DNA of 64,000 nucleotides from contig CAYWEN010000016.1 of the NCBI GenBank assembly GCA_964457545.1, forward strand, positions 186,001 through 250,000, given 5' to 3'. The notes under the pieces are model-generated. The model was not told the origin of the DNA. It searched no databases and saw only the letters and a program-made list of their open reading frames with translations. Made by a program: the position numbers and the translations under genes. This document shows, one piece after another, positions 16,986 through 26,034 of this stretch; within the stretch, counting starts at the first letter, position 1; each line of letters begins with the position of its first letter. The DNA comes from JAGGTJ01 sp964457545 (GTDB lineage Bacteria > Desulfobacterota > DSM-4660 > Desulfatiglandales > Desulfatiglandaceae).

Positions 16986-18188
16986 TCAATTTGCCTCTGG
17001 AGTTATATATATTATTTTCTGGTCTGTTAATGTAAGCCTGTTCAGACCGGAAGAAGTAACTTCATACACATCTTCCAGTCCAACTACCCCCAGTTCAGGA
17101 AAAACAAATTTTGGCTCTATGGCAATAACCATCCCTTGCTGAAGCCTGCTCTTAAAGTTATGTGACAGAAGAGGCAAATCATCTATTTCCAAACCAACAC
17201 CATGACCAACAAACTTTGCCTGACTATCACCATATCCCATAAAAACATCCCCGAACCCGTTAGACCTGGCCTCTTCAACAGCCATATAATACAGGTCTGA
17301 ACATAGTGTCCCGGGTCTGCCCTCTTTTTCCATAAGCATAAGGATCTTTTTTGAGCATTCATGGGCCTTTTCCATTATTTCAGGAAGCTGTCCAATGACA
17401 TAAGTTCTGGACTGATCAGATATATAGCCGTTAACCGCTGCACCATAATCAATCTCGACAGGCTCGTTTCTTGCGATTCTTTTGAATCCTGCGCCCTGAG
17501 CCATTGCCGGAGTTGTTCCTTCTCCTCCCTGAGGGCTGTTAAGAAATGAAGGAACAGAACCGCTTTTACCGGACAGTACATGGACATATGTCATTTCCTG
17601 GTTCCAGCCTCTCATTCTCATTATGCCCATATGTCCTTCCCTGCGGGCTATATACCCCATGTAGCCATCAACTTCCAGCTCGGTCATACCTTCCCTGAGA
17701 ATGCCTGAAATCTCTGTAAGACCAGTATGCAGAATAATGCTTGCCTTTTTTATCTGTTCTGTTTCATATGCAGATTTGATCATTCGCAATCTACGGATAG
17801 AATCAGAAACATCCTCTGTCTGACACTGTTTGAAGACATCCTGAAACCAGATATAAAGATAGGCAGGGAGAACATCAAGCTCAAGCCCTGCAATACCGGA
17901 AGGATATATGCCAAGATCATGAAGGGTCCTGGGTATATGGTACAAATTTTTCAGGGGAACAATACGCTCCAATGGAGATTCCTGCCGGGCACGGTCAAGA
18001 CTTTTCTGAACCATAAGCACAGGATCGCCTTCCACAGGAACAAAAAGGGCTGATGTCTGTATTGTTCCGGCAAAGTAAAAAACATCCACATTCTGGAAGA
18101 TAAAGGCACAGGCCAGATCCCGTTCCCTGAGATGAGACTGGAAATTGTCTATCCTTTTCTTTATTTCCTGCCTTGGTACATATTCCAT
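16986..18188 (-). CDS. M24 family peptidase (Xaa-Pro aminopeptidase-like)
   Basis: A cytoplasmic two-metal peptidase of the creatinase/aminopeptidase P fold, 400 residues. It has an N-terminal creatinase-like domain (about 1-150) and a C-terminal catalytic domain. The metal ligands are visible: D in EIDYGAAVNGY and D in ISDQSRTY, H in GHGVGLEIDDLPLL, and E residues in IEPKFVFPELG and VGLEDVYEV. Family members remove N-terminal residues before proline or cleave related dipeptides; the exact substrate cannot be told. The ATG at 18188 has GGAGGGA 3 nt upstream, so the frame to 18215 is trimmed. Confidence 0.9.
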   Translation of the reverse strand: MEYVPRQEIKKRIDNFQSHLRERDLACAFIFQNVDVFYFAGTIQTSALFVPVEGDPVLMVQKSLDRARQESPLERIVPLKNLYHIPRTLHDLGIYPSGIAGLELDVLPAYLYIWFQDVFKQCQTEDVSDSIRRLRMIKSAYETEQIKKASIILHTGLTEISGILREGMTELEVDGYMGYIARREGHMGIMRMRGWNQEMTYVHVLSGKSGSVPSFLNSPQGGEGTTPAMAQGAGFKRIARNEPVEIDYGAAVNGYISDQSRTYVIGQLPEIMEKAHECSKKILMLMEKEGRPGTLCSDLYYMAVEEARSNGFGDVFMGYGDSQAKFVGHGVGLEIDDLPLLSHNFKSRLQQGMVIAIEPKFVFPELGVVGLEDVYEVTSSGLNRLTLTDQKIIYITPEAN

Positions 18189-18296
18189 ATTCCCTCCTGT
18201 TTTTTCAAAAAACATAGAAAGAGAATACCAGACGCATCCTGACTGTCATCTTAAAACAGGTATCCATGCCCTTTTTAAAAAGCTTGTCAAGACAAA

Positions 18297-19274
18297 TCAT
18301 TCCCCATTAAGCCTGAACTGTTCTCTTCCAAGGAGATCATGCAGATGCAACATCCCCTTTATGTTGTGTTCCCCGTCTGTAACAGGCAAGTGGGTTATTC
18401 CATGAAGTTCCATTAATGCCAGGGCATCTGCAGCACTCCGCTCCAAGCCTATGGTCTTGGGAGAAGGGGTCATTATTTCATTGACCTGCATGTTAAGAAT
18501 GTCTTTATGAACGATCAGCCCACGTCTTAGGTCTCCATCACATATTATACCCGCCAGCTTACCGTTTTTTGTCCTAACAAGTGTTGCCCCGATCTTTTTT
18601 GCATTGATTTCATCTACAGCATCCCTTACCAGGGAACCCTCACATACCATTGGTATTTGATGACCTGTCAGCATGACGTCACTGACTTTGGCTGAAAGTC
18701 TTTCACCGAGGCTGCCTCCTGGATGAATCCTTTTAAAGTCCTGTCTGCTGAAATGTCTGCAATGTATAAGGGCCACTGCAAGGGCATCTCCCATGGCAAG
18801 CGCAGCAGTTGTACTTGCAGTTGGTGCAAGACCCATTGGACATGCCTCCCGTTCAACGCCTACATCTATAACAATATCACTTGCCATGGCCATTGGAGAA
18901 TCCACCTTTCCGGTAAAAGATATAACAATTGCCCCCATCTCCTTAACAATGGGCAGAATCCGGTTGATTTCGGTTGTATGCCCCCCGTTTGATATGGCCA
19001 AAACCACATCTTTTGAGGTTACCATACCCAGGTCACCATGTATTGCCTCACCTGGATGAAGAAACAGGGCTGGCGTGCCTGTGCTGTTCAGAGTGGCTGC
19101 TATCTTTCTGCCGATAAGACCGGACTTCCCCATACCGGTCAGAATTACCCGTCCCTTGGATGACATAATAATATTAACGGCATCATTAAACTGTTTTCCC
19201 AGCCTCTCTTTCAGGGCAAGTATACTTTGCGCCTCAATATCGAGAACCTTTTTTGCTTCTTCAATGCTTTTCAC
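18297..19274 (-). CDS. kdsD: Arabinose-5-phosphate isomerase (KdsD/KpsF), SIS plus two CBS domains
   Basis: The enzyme converts ribulose 5-phosphate to arabinose 5-phosphate for Kdo, a core sugar of lipopolysaccharide, and so points to an outer membrane. It has a SIS domain with GRVILTGMGKSGLIGRKIAA and HPGEAIHGDLGMV (active-site histidine region), then two CBS domains from about residue 210 (DVMLTGHQIPMV and EIMTPSPKTIG). The GTG at 19274 gives 325 residues, the usual family length, with GGGG upstream. A GTG at 19391 would add 39 residues without homology, so the start is uncertain. It follows thiC on the same strand; the functional link is not obvious. Confidence 0.9.
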   Translation of the reverse strand: MKSIEEAKKVLDIEAQSILALKERLGKQFNDAVNIIMSSKGRVILTGMGKSGLIGRKIAATLNSTGTPALFLHPGEAIHGDLGMVTSKDVVLAISNGGHTTEINRILPIVKEMGAIVISFTGKVDSPMAMASDIVIDVGVEREACPMGLAPTASTTAALAMGDALAVALIHCRHFSRQDFKRIHPGGSLGERLSAKVSDVMLTGHQIPMVCEGSLVRDAVDEINAKKIGATLVRTKNGKLAGIICDGDLRRGLIVHKDILNMQVNEIMTPSPKTIGLERSAADALALMELHGITHLPVTDGEHNIKGMLHLHDLLGREQFRLNGE

Positions 19275-19413
19275 TTCATACCCCGTTATATGCAATATCA
19301 GGCCTGATACGCTTTGATATGTCCGGTTCCAATCCACAAACCGGAATGTGTATGGACGCACCTGACAGGCCGGATACTTGCTGTTTGTCACAGATACAAT
19401 GCAGAACAGGTTA

Positions 19414-20700
19414 TCAGGACTCCTGAAAGTATTCCCTTACCTGTTTAATGGCGCAATACTTTCCGCACATGGTACAGACATCCTTTTCTGAAGGGGGATT
19501 CTGCTGCCTATACTGCTTTGCCTTCCTGCTGTCTATAGCAAGTTTCATCTGTCTGTCCCAGTCCAACCGCTTCCTTGCCAGGGCCATCTGTCTGTCTCTT
19601 TCAATAGCCCCCTTATGCCCTTTTGCTATATCTGCTGCATGTGCAGCTATCTTTGTTACTATAACCCCCTCCCTGACATCGTTCAGATCAGGCAGGGACA
19701 GATGTTCTGCCGGAGTCACATAACATAGGAAATCTGCTCCTGCTGCTCCGGCTACAGCACCCCCAATAGCACAGGCCACATGGTCATAACCTGCCGCAAT
19801 ATCTGTAACAAGCGGTCCCAGAACATAAAAAGGCGCATCCTGACACAGTCTCTTCTGCAGCATTATATTCATCTCTATCTGATTTAAGGGAACATGTCCC
19901 GGACCTTCTATCATTACCTGTATGTTGCGTTCCCATGCCCGGGTCGTAAGGTCACCAAGGGTCATCAGCTCGTGTATCTGAGCACGATCGGTCGCATCTG
20001 CAAGACAGCCCGGACGCAAACCATCTCCAAGGCTCAGGGTAACATCATATCTCTCTGCAATATCAAGCAGCCTGTCATAATGCTCATACAGAGGATTTTC
20101 CCTGTCATTGTGAAGCATCCATGTAATAAGAAATGCCCCGCCTCTGCTCACAACATCGGTCAGTCTTCCCTGCCGTTTCAACATCTCAAGAGCCGCCCTT
20201 GTAAGACCGCAGTGAACTGTTATAAAGTCAATGCCATCTTTTGCCTGCCTTTCTATGATTTCAAACATCTTGTCTACGGAAAGATGAATCAAGCCACCAT
20301 ACTGTTCTATGGTTTCCACCACGGCCTGGTAAATGGGAACAGTGCCTACCGGAACCTTGGATGCCTCAAGGATCCTATTCCTGCATATATCCACATTCCC
20401 GCCTGTAGACAAATCCATTACAGTATCTGCACCGGCCTCTATAGCGGCATTCAGTTTTTCTATCTCTCTGTCTATGGATATCCTGTCAGAAGATGTTCCG
20501 ATGTTGGCATTTACCTTTACGGTCAGTCCGTTCCCTATGCCACAGGGTGTAAAACCCTTATGCATCTTGTTTGCGGGAATCACAATCTTACCCATGGCAA
20601 TCTGATCCCTTAACCAGATTTTATCTACACTTTCACTCTGTGCCACAGTTTCCATTTCAGGTGTTATAACACCCTTTCTTGCCTTTGCCAGTTGAGTCAT
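19414..20700 (-). CDS. thiC: Phosphomethylpyrimidine synthase ThiC
   Basis: ThiC is a radical SAM enzyme that rearranges aminoimidazole ribotide into the HMP phosphate pyrimidine of thiamine. The 428 residues are standard for the short form. The C-terminal cluster motif CTMCGKYC (Cx2Cx4C) is present, and motifs such as NANIGTSSD, MDLSTGG, HCGLTRAALE and EGPGHVPLNQIEMN are characteristic. It lies 255 bp downstream of thiD, so the pair supply the pyrimidine branch. I see no TPP riboswitch consensus in the 255-bp leader, only a hairpin. The start is the ATG at 20700 with GGAGAG upstream. Confidence 0.97.
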   Translation of the reverse strand: MTQLAKARKGVITPEMETVAQSESVDKIWLRDQIAMGKIVIPANKMHKGFTPCGIGNGLTVKVNANIGTSSDRISIDREIEKLNAAIEAGADTVMDLSTGGNVDICRNRILEASKVPVGTVPIYQAVVETIEQYGGLIHLSVDKMFEIIERQAKDGIDFITVHCGLTRAALEMLKRQGRLTDVVSRGGAFLITWMLHNDRENPLYEHYDRLLDIAERYDVTLSLGDGLRPGCLADATDRAQIHELMTLGDLTTRAWERNIQVMIEGPGHVPLNQIEMNIMLQKRLCQDAPFYVLGPLVTDIAAGYDHVACAIGGAVAGAAGADFLCYVTPAEHLSLPDLNDVREGVIVTKIAAHAADIAKGHKGAIERDRQMALARKRLDWDRQMKLAIDSRKAKQYRQQNPPSEKDVCTMCGKYCAIKQVREYFQES

Positions 20701-20774
20701 ATTCTCTCCATATTTTTGACAGTTTTATCAAGACCTAAACAAATAAAAGCAAACAGGTTGCAAGCCGTGAAATG

Positions 20775-20802
20775 ATGAAAGGCATACCTTATGGCCTTTC
20801 AT
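20775..20802 (-). promoter_or_regulatory. Hairpin in the thiC leader
   Basis: ATGAAAGGC (20775-20783) and GCCTTTCAT (20794-20802) form a perfect 9-bp stem with a 10-nt loop, 75-100 nt upstream of thiC. No CTGAGA or other THI-box landmark is visible, so it is not called a TPP riboswitch. Confidence 0.4.
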
Positions 20803-20955
20803 GGTGGAGGAAGGTTTTACATAGCACCCACAAACCAGACTTTGGATACTATAAGAGTTTTTTTAATTCCCTGTACCTGTCGGGCGCTCAACCCCGCTGT
20901 CTAAAAGCAGGTTCCCATTTTCGGGCATAAGGGTTTTTGCGCGAGATCAAAAAAA

Positions 20956-21765
20956 TCAGGGAATAATGCAGGAACCTGCAAAAGGCCCTGGCTTTACAGA
21001 ACCGCTGCCATGACCGCATTTGTAACTGTTTTGTATGGCCTGTCTAACAAAAGAACGGGCAAGATCAACGGCCTTTAAAAGCCCATATCCCTTGGCCAGA
21101 AATACTGCCAGGGCAGTTGAAAAAACACATCCGGTTCCATGGGTATGTTTTGTATATATTTTTGAACTGCTGAACTTGTAATATTGTTTTGCATCATACA
21201 GAATGTCCGTACATTCCCTTTCCATATGGCCACCAGTAATAATGACGTCCGGACCCATTGATTTCAGTATTTTTGCACAGTGTTTCATATCATCAACAGA
21301 CCGGATTTTATATCCTGTTATTGCCATGGCCTCATCAATATTTGGAGTAATTACACTGGCAAAACGAAACAGTCTTTTCAGGAGACGGATTCCTTCCGGC
21401 TGCAAAAGAGATCTGCCGGTAGATGCATGTAATACAGGGTCTATAACTATATTGTTAAGATGATGATGCTGAATAATGTGTTCCAATTCGGTTATAACCG
21501 AGGCAGAATAAAGCATCCCTATTTTGACTGCCATAGGAACGATATCTTCTATAATCGTTTCTATCTGACAGGCAACAAACTCCGCCGGAACCTCATAAAT
21601 AGCATTGACTGTAGTGGAATTCTGGGCGGTTATAGCAGTAATGGCCGTTGTCACATGGACATTAAGACTCAACCCTGTTTTTATGTCCGCCTGTATACCT
21701 GCCCCCCCAAAGGAATCAGAGCCGGCAATCACAAGTATTGTCTGCACATTATTTTCTCTTGTCAC
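20956..21765 (-). CDS. thiD: Hydroxymethylpyrimidine/phosphomethylpyrimidine kinase ThiD
   Basis: ThiD phosphorylates HMP and HMP phosphate to HMP diphosphate, using ATP, for coupling to the thiazole half of thiamine. The 269-residue ribokinase-fold protein has VIAGSDSFGGAGIQADIKT at the N-terminus and the anion-hole/catalytic motif HTHGTGCVFSTALAVFLAKG near residue 215, both diagnostic. The first start codon is the GTG at 21765, with no clear ribosome binding site; the next candidate is the GTG seven codons in, with AGAGAAAA before it. It precedes thiC and follows nnr by 53 bp. Confidence 0.93.
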   Translation of the reverse strand: MTRENNVQTILVIAGSDSFGGAGIQADIKTGLSLNVHVTTAITAITAQNSTTVNAIYEVPAEFVACQIETIIEDIVPMAVKIGMLYSASVITELEHIIQHHHLNNIVIDPVLHASTGRSLLQPEGIRLLKRLFRFASVITPNIDEAMAITGYKIRSVDDMKHCAKILKSMGPDVIITGGHMERECTDILYDAKQYYKFSSSKIYTKHTHGTGCVFSTALAVFLAKGYGLLKAVDLARSFVRQAIQNSYKCGHGSGSVKPGPFAGSCIIP

Positions 21766-21818
21766 TGATCACTATTCTGTGGAATAATCCCAACATCATT
21801 GCCATGATAAAGACACGG

Positions 21819-23396
21819 TCATATTATTGTTGCGCCACAGTAACGTCCGTACAGTTCCTTTCCGTTGTCTTTCCGTACAGTTTTAAGGGCATGAGGCAAA
21901 AATTCCATAATATCACGTGCTGTTATCCCGTCCTCTCCCTTTGTTTCTGCGGCCATGTCTCCTGCCAACCCATGAATAAAGACACCGTTTCTTACCGCAC
22001 CTTCAACAGGCAAACCCAGCCCATACATGGCAGCTATCGTGCCTGTAAGAACATCTCCTGAGCCCGCACTGGCCATACCTGAATTGCCTGTCAGATTTAT
22101 GAAAATCTTTCCATCAGGACAACCTACAAGGGAATGGAAGCCCTTAAGGACAATGAATGCCCCCAGTTTTTTCACAGTATCCTTTAATACCTCTATCCTG
22201 TTGTTCTCAATTTCAGCAACAGGAAGTCCTGTTATTCTGGACATCTCCCCAAGATGCGGGGTAAGTATGGTGTCATTTTTCCGGTATTTAATTATATCAG
22301 TCTGTTCACTAACAGCAGTTATCCCGTCTCCATCTATTAAAAGGGGCTTCTGTATCTCGGAGGCAAGCTGCCTTGCAAGTTCTCCTGTCTCCCTGTTCAG
22401 GGAGAGTCCTGGCCCAAGTACCACCATATCTGCCCTTTCTGAGGCATTTAACAGAAACTCTGTATTTTTTATTGATATTGAACCCTCTGCCGTCTCTTCC
22501 TGGGGTACAAATACAATCTCGTGTCCATTTGCGGCTATGAACGGTACAATGGATTTTGGCGTAGCAAGTCGTGCATATCCCCCGCCTGCCTTCAGGAATG
22601 ACAATGCTGCAAAACAGGGGGCACCAAAATAGGTTGATGCACCTGCAATAAAGAGGATATCGCCAAAATCTCCTTTATGTCCTGTTGTTTTTCTTGCAGG
22701 CAGGGGAATCAGTTCATTGGTTTCAATGTTAATCGGCCCTGCCATATCATAAATCAGGGGAGGAAATGATATATGGGTCACATAGAGTTTGCCTGCGAGT
22801 CTGTTTCCGGGAAAGAAGATATTTCCCAGCTTTGGAAGGCCAAAGGTTACTGTAAAATCCGCCTTAACAGCAGCACCCATGATTTTTCCTGTATCTCCTG
22901 CCACACCGGAAGGTATGTCAAGGCTTAAAACCGGCTTCCTGCTTCTGTTTATCAGACTGATCACATCATTGTAGGTCCCGGTTACATCACGGGCAAGACC
23001 GGTCCCAAATATGGCATCCACAATGGCATCGCACCCTGACAAAATATCTTTTGCCTGTATGGCAGAATCCATATCAATTACTTCTATGCCGGATTTCAGA
23101 AGAATATCCAGGTTCATGGCTGCCGCACCTTTATATCCGGTTCTGTTTCCAAGCAGGCACACAGACACATTCCCTGCAGAGGAATGTATCTTTCTTGCCA
23201 CTACAAAGCCGTCTCCTCCGTTATTACCTCCTCCGCAAAAAACGACAAATCTATGTCCCTGTATTTTCATATGCTGAGACAGGACAAAATATGCAGCTTC
23301 CCCTGCATTTTCCATAAGAAGCTCCTCTTTTATGCCAAACTGCTCACTTGCAGTTTTATCCAGTCGTCTCATTTCAGATACAGTTGCTATCTTCAT
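21819..23396 (-). CDS. nnr: Bifunctional NAD(P)H-hydrate epimerase / ADP-dependent dehydratase
   Basis: A metabolite repair enzyme that restores damaged NAD(P)H hydrates. The 525 residues hold an N-terminal YjeF epimerase domain (about 1-210, with CGGGNNGGDGFVVARKI and DIPSGVAGDTG) and a C-terminal ribokinase-like dehydratase domain (about 230-500, with GAFIVLKGFHSLVG and SGMASAGSGDVLTGTIAAMY). This fused order is usual in bacteria. It starts at the ATG at 23396, preceded by GGGAG at longer spacing. It lies between thiD and the hom cluster on one strand, perhaps only as part of a long housekeeping operon. Confidence 0.95.
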   Translation of the reverse strand: MKIATVSEMRRLDKTASEQFGIKEELLMENAGEAAYFVLSQHMKIQGHRFVVFCGGGNNGGDGFVVARKIHSSAGNVSVCLLGNRTGYKGAAAMNLDILLKSGIEVIDMDSAIQAKDILSGCDAIVDAIFGTGLARDVTGTYNDVISLINRSRKPVLSLDIPSGVAGDTGKIMGAAVKADFTVTFGLPKLGNIFFPGNRLAGKLYVTHISFPPLIYDMAGPINIETNELIPLPARKTTGHKGDFGDILFIAGASTYFGAPCFAALSFLKAGGGYARLATPKSIVPFIAANGHEIVFVPQEETAEGSISIKNTEFLLNASERADMVVLGPGLSLNRETGELARQLASEIQKPLLIDGDGITAVSEQTDIIKYRKNDTILTPHLGEMSRITGLPVAEIENNRIEVLKDTVKKLGAFIVLKGFHSLVGCPDGKIFINLTGNSGMASAGSGDVLTGTIAAMYGLGLPVEGAVRNGVFIHGLAGDMAAETKGEDGITARDIMEFLPHALKTVRKDNGKELYGRYCGATII

Positions 23397-23449
23397 CGTT
23401 TCTTCAACTCCCTGCAGTAATAAATGTTTGTGAAAACAAGGGGTCCTGC

Positions 23450-24697
23450 TTACAGTTTCAGAAAGACTTCAGCAAGGCTACAGCCATGTTCAAAAAACAG
23501 CCCTGACTGAAGGGCTGCCTTTTCTGTAAAGCCTGTTATCTTTTTTTTATTATTGCCGTTTTCCCCTTCACCTGTTTCAAGCTGTTTTTTGTCTGCCCAG
23601 GCAAAGATGGTCGGTTCATCTGTATGGGTACGTTTTGAAACCGGTGTAAAGTGATCGCTTGCAACCATGATCCTGTAATCATCAAAAGCAGCAAGTCCCG
23701 TAAGAATATTTCCAACAACCTCCCTGTCCACCGCCTCGATGGCCTTTATCTTTTCATATGCATTGCCGCTATGACCTGCCTCATCCGGCGCCTCTATATG
23801 GACAAACACATAATCAAGCTGTTCCAGCGCCCTGACAGCCGCCTCTGCCTTGCCCCTGTAATTGGTATCTATATATCCTGTTGCCCCTTCCACATGTATA
23901 GGTCCAAGGCCCGCACATATACCGATTCCCTTCAGCAGATCAACAGCAGAAATAATGCCACCTTTAAGCCCAAATTTTTCATGGAAATCCTGAAGCCTCG
24001 GCGCCCGGCCCTGGCCCCATAGCCAGATAGAGTTCGCTTCAGGAAGACGGTTGGCCCTTCTGACAAGATTTACAGGATGATTTTCAAGATATTGCCATGA
24101 GCTTCGTATCAGTTCAACAATCGTGTCATGCTCTTTTCTGCTGAGATAGAACGACATATCCTGATCAAGAACATCATGGGGGGGAATGGTATGTGCGGAT
24201 TCCGGCCCGTCTTTCCATACAAGGAGGTGCCTGTAGGCCACACCCTGATACATGTTTATCCCTGATGGCAATCTCATCTTCCGCCTGAGATCCTTTATGA
24301 TCTGTGTTGCCTCCGGAGTTGTAATATCTCCGGCGCTGTGACTTTTCATAATGATTTTACCATCAGATCCTTTTTTCAGACAGACAAGATTCATCCTGAA
24401 GGCAACATCAGATGATTCGAGAACTATCCCCATACTTGCTGCCTCAAAAGGAGCCCTGCCCGTGTGACAGACAAGAGGATCGTACCCCATAAAGGAGAGG
24501 TTTGCCACATCACTCCCCGGTTCCATTCCTTCAGGTATGCTGCGCACAAGGCCCGTATGGCACATTGCTATCCTGTCCATGTTTGGTGTCCTGGCAGCTT
24601 CAAGGGGGGTTTTTCCTCCAATGCATTCAACAGGATAATCTGCCATGCCATCGCCAATTATCACCACATATTTTGTTGTTTCTGAATGTCGGAACAT
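23450..24697 (-). CDS. Phosphoglycerate mutase-like protein, proposed homoserine kinase
   Basis: A member of the alkaline phosphatase-fold, cofactor-independent phosphoglycerate mutase family of the archaeal type (ApgM), 415 residues. Motifs: VVIIGDGMADYP, GKTPLEAARTPNMD and HIEAPDEAGHSG, with metal-binding residues in VASDHFTPVSKRTHTDEP. A subgroup of this family (TIGR02535) is proposed to be the homoserine kinase in organisms lacking ThrB, on the basis of linkage to hom. Here the gene begins 7 nt after hom, which supports that role; a glycolytic mutase remains possible. The ATG at 24697 is chosen because the frame to 24721 overlaps hom. Confidence 0.85.
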   Translation of the reverse strand: MFRHSETTKYVVIIGDGMADYPVECIGGKTPLEAARTPNMDRIAMCHTGLVRSIPEGMEPGSDVANLSFMGYDPLVCHTGRAPFEAASMGIVLESSDVAFRMNLVCLKKGSDGKIIMKSHSAGDITTPEATQIIKDLRRKMRLPSGINMYQGVAYRHLLVWKDGPESAHTIPPHDVLDQDMSFYLSRKEHDTIVELIRSSWQYLENHPVNLVRRANRLPEANSIWLWGQGRAPRLQDFHEKFGLKGGIISAVDLLKGIGICAGLGPIHVEGATGYIDTNYRGKAEAAVRALEQLDYVFVHIEAPDEAGHSGNAYEKIKAIEAVDREVVGNILTGLAAFDDYRIMVASDHFTPVSKRTHTDEPTIFAWADKKQLETGEGENGNNKKKITGFTEKAALQSGLFFEHGCSLAEVFLKL

Positions 24698-24704
24698 TAC
24701 TGAA

Positions 24705-26024
24705 TCAGTCCTCTTCCACACGTACCATTACTGTTGGTCCGCTTACCATATCCAATTTGTCTATCTTTGAAACCGCCTCAATCACGTCCTTTTCTCTGGC
24801 CTCGTGCGTTAACATTACAATAGGAACCGAACTGTTCTGCTCTCTTCCTTTCTGAATGACCGAGGATATACTGATGTCGTGCTCTCCCAGCACACCCGCA
24901 ATCGTAGACAGAACACCCGGACTGTCAAAAGCTGAAAACCTGAAATAATAAGCGCTGCGCAACTCTTCCATAGAATGAACCGCTATCTCCCTTTGAAAGA
25001 AAAAATGGGCAAGCGGAGGCATAAAAGCTTTGTTTCCAAGACATATGGCCCTGGCCACACCCATGATATCAGAGACTACAGCGCTGGCCGTAGGCCTCCT
25101 GCCTGCACCCAGGCCGTAAAACAGGCTCGGCCCCACAAAATCCCCTTCCAGATAAATAGCATTAAATTCATCATCAACCCTTGCAAGGATGGAATTTTTT
25201 GGAATCATGGCAGGATGAACCCGGGCCTCTATGCCATTGTCACGCTGCCGGGCTATTGCAAGCAGTTTTACCCTGTACCCAAATTCATCCGCAAAACGTA
25301 TATCATCGGGAGTCAGGTTAACAATTCCCTCTCTGTATATAGATTGCAAGGCAACAGGATATCCCAGCAAAAGGGATATGAGTATGGCAAGCTTGTGAAC
25401 GGCATCTGTTCCATTCACATCCAGGGTCGGAGGATCCTCGGCAAATCCCATCTCTACCGCCTTTTGCACTACCTGATCATAGGCAAGTCCTTCTTTTGTC
25501 ATTCGTGTCAGAATGTAGTTTGAGGTTCCGTTCAGGATACCCTTTACAACACTGATACGGTTTGGAGCAAGACCGTTTTTCAATGCCCCTATTATGGGAA
25601 CAGCTCCGCATACACTTGCCTCAAATGACAGAGACACACCGTTGCTGAATGCAGTTTCATACAGTTCTTTTCCATATTCTGCAAGCAAGGCCTTGTTTGC
25701 AGTAACCACATGTTTCCTGTTTTCAAGGGCACCTGTAACAAATTGCTTTGCCTTTACAAGTCCACCTACCAGTTCCACTATAACATCAATGTCAGGGTCA
25801 TTGATCAGGTCCATTGCATTGACGGTCATCAATGATCTGTCAACATCAACCCCCCTGTCTGATTCAATATCAAGGTCGGCAATCTTTTTTATGGCAATAT
25901 CAGTACCAGTTCGGTTTCTTATTGTTTCCTTGTTAGACAGAAGAAGCTCAACTGTTCCTGCTCCTACCGTACCAAACCCTATTATTCCAACATTAACAGG
26001 TTTCAATATTACCTCCGTTTCCAT
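24705..26024 (-). CDS. hom: Homoserine dehydrogenase
   Basis: Reduces aspartate semialdehyde to homoserine with NAD(P)H, the branch point to threonine and methionine. The 439-residue protein has the Rossmann motif VGIIGFGTVGAGTVELL, the catalytic region GILNGTSNYILTRM and FAEDPPTLDVNGTDAVHKLA, and a C-terminal ACT domain (about 350-430, SAFDSPGVLSTIAGVLGEHD) that allows feedback by threonine. The ATG at 26024 is used; a GGAGGT just inside the frame could instead serve a TTG at 26006. It is tightly linked to the aminotransferase upstream (10 bp) and the phosphoglycerate mutase-like gene downstream (7 bp). Confidence 0.96.
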   Translation of the reverse strand: METEVILKPVNVGIIGFGTVGAGTVELLLSNKETIRNRTGTDIAIKKIADLDIESDRGVDVDRSLMTVNAMDLINDPDIDVIVELVGGLVKAKQFVTGALENRKHVVTANKALLAEYGKELYETAFSNGVSLSFEASVCGAVPIIGALKNGLAPNRISVVKGILNGTSNYILTRMTKEGLAYDQVVQKAVEMGFAEDPPTLDVNGTDAVHKLAILISLLLGYPVALQSIYREGIVNLTPDDIRFADEFGYRVKLLAIARQRDNGIEARVHPAMIPKNSILARVDDEFNAIYLEGDFVGPSLFYGLGAGRRPTASAVVSDIMGVARAICLGNKAFMPPLAHFFFQREIAVHSMEELRSAYYFRFSAFDSPGVLSTIAGVLGEHDISISSVIQKGREQNSSVPIVMLTHEAREKDVIEAVSKIDKLDMVSGPTVMVRVEED

Positions 26025-26034
26025 CTATACCGGT

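Noticed and set aside
20701..20955. Possible TPP riboswitch before thiC
   Set aside because: The CTGAGA and ACCTGA...GG-TAATGCCAGCG landmarks are absent on the minus strand; only a short hairpin is present.
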